Source of the DNA: CAYMGQ01 sp964390055
GTDB taxonomy: Bacteria > Bacillota > Clostridia > Peptostreptococcales > Natronincolaceae
Direction: 5' to 3'
Assembly: GCA_964390055.1 (NCBI GenBank)
Contig: CAYMGQ010000008.1
Span: forward strand, 54,647 to 118,646
DNA: 64,000 nt
Position numbers and translations under genes: made by a program
The notes under the pieces: generated by a model
What the model saw: only the letters and a program-made list of their open reading frames with translations
Told to the model about the DNA's origin: nothing
Database searches by the model: none
Part shown: piece after piece, positions 63,637 to 64,000 of the stretch
Layout of the letters: every line of letters starts with the position of its first letter
Numbering within the stretch: position 1 is the first letter of the stretch

Positions 63637-63654
63637 GTATTATCAGGTATCCTA

Positions 63655-63930
63655 TTAATTTTGTTTTTCCAACAAAAGCTCATAAATTTTAAATAATATA
63701 ATAAGTAATTCGCATTGTACCCTAACAATTAGCGGTGATACCACTATGACAATTAACCCCATAATACTAGAAAGTCCACCCCTTAGAGTAATCACTAGCC
63801 CCATAAAAACAGACATGAATAATGAGATGTAAAATATTATCTTAATAATAGTGGGTGTTATCATTCTGTCAAAATTTAAAAATGTTTTTATTGCCCCTTC
63901 CTCTTTAAGAGTATCCTTAATTTCATCCAT
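63655..63930 (-). CDS. DUF4282 family small membrane protein
   Basis: 91 residues. FLNFDRMITPTIIKIIFYI followed by two membrane helices (about 27-48 and 53-72) and RVQCELLIILFKIYELL match the DUF4282 pattern of small bacterial membrane proteins. Function unknown. GGGAGGG stands before the ATG. Last gene visible; its promoter would lie at the right edge. Confidence 0.78.
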   Translation of the reverse strand: MDEIKDTLKEEGAIKTFLNFDRMITPTIIKIIFYISLFMSVFMGLVITLRGGLSSIMGLIVIVVSPLIVRVQCELLIILFKIYELLLEKQN

Positions 63931-64000
63931 GAAAAATCCCTCCCAAATAATTTAAAAACTAGATAGGTATATAGTTGCCTTCGACAATATACATTAAATT

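Overview
The window reads as chromosome from a low-GC Gram-positive anaerobe, most likely class Clostridia or Tissierellia. The evidence is gene order (glpX, rho, rpmE, tdk, DUF1385, prmC, prfA), AT-rich DNA, strong GGAGG-type ribosome binding sites, frequent TTG and GTG starts, and perfect sigma-A promoters. An H-NOX chemoreceptor and a catabolic block built on oxidoreductases also fit an anaerobe. Most genes lie on the minus strand. I see no rRNA, tRNA, CRISPR array or intact insertion sequence.

Positions 1-10.2 kb are housekeeping: the start of an FtsW/RodA gene (cut by the window edge), an FHA protein, a ZIP metal transporter, prfA, prmC, a DUF1385 membrane protein, a small exported protein, a CyuA-like desulfidase, tdk, rpmE, rho and glpX. 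A sodium symporter on the plus strand and an HD-GYP protein with lost metal ligands follow (10.5-13.4 kb). Positions 13.6-19.4 kb hold a compact histidine operon, hisZ-G-C-B-A-F-IE, that lacks hisD and hisH and has a clear promoter and a palindromic operator candidate.

Positions 19.6-31.5 kb are surface and envelope biology: a VTC/DUF4956 polyphosphate pair, a ComK-like gene on the plus strand with a perfect LexA-type box over its promoter, glycan genes (GtrA, GT2, GT39-like, GalU, a PglF-type dehydratase), a cupin, a polysaccharide deacetylase, and a licD-licA-licC set for phosphocholine decoration.

Positions 31.6-54.3 kb form the most distinctive part. It contains an H-NOX chemoreceptor with the full oxygen-binding residue set, a cobalamin-binding mutase-like protein overlapping an octopine/nopaline dehydrogenase family gene, an XdhC-like maturation factor, a TauE/SafE exporter, archaeal-type PGK and GAPDH, malic enzyme, a stand-alone transketolase C-domain-like protein, an MBL hydrolase, a three-subunit molybdenum hydroxylase, a 2-oxoacid/acetoin-type dehydrogenase complex (E1 alpha, E1 beta, E2, E3), a GntR/FCD regulator and a 3-hydroxyacyl-CoA dehydrogenase. 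An 18-bp palindrome (TATATAATCGATTATATA) occurs twice before the hydroxylase, once before E1 alpha and as a 16/18 copy over the -10 of the 3-hydroxyacyl-CoA dehydrogenase promoter. This ties three transcripts to the local GntR protein as one regulon.

Positions 54.3-58.9 kb carry a Cache chemoreceptor, an EAL phosphodiesterase and an XRE regulator. Positions 59-64 kb look like a decaying accessory island: a zinc-ribbon tail-anchored protein, a frameshifted UvrD-like helicase remnant, a damaged small ORF, a 674-residue orphan protein, a truncated HAD-like fragment and a DUF4282 membrane protein.
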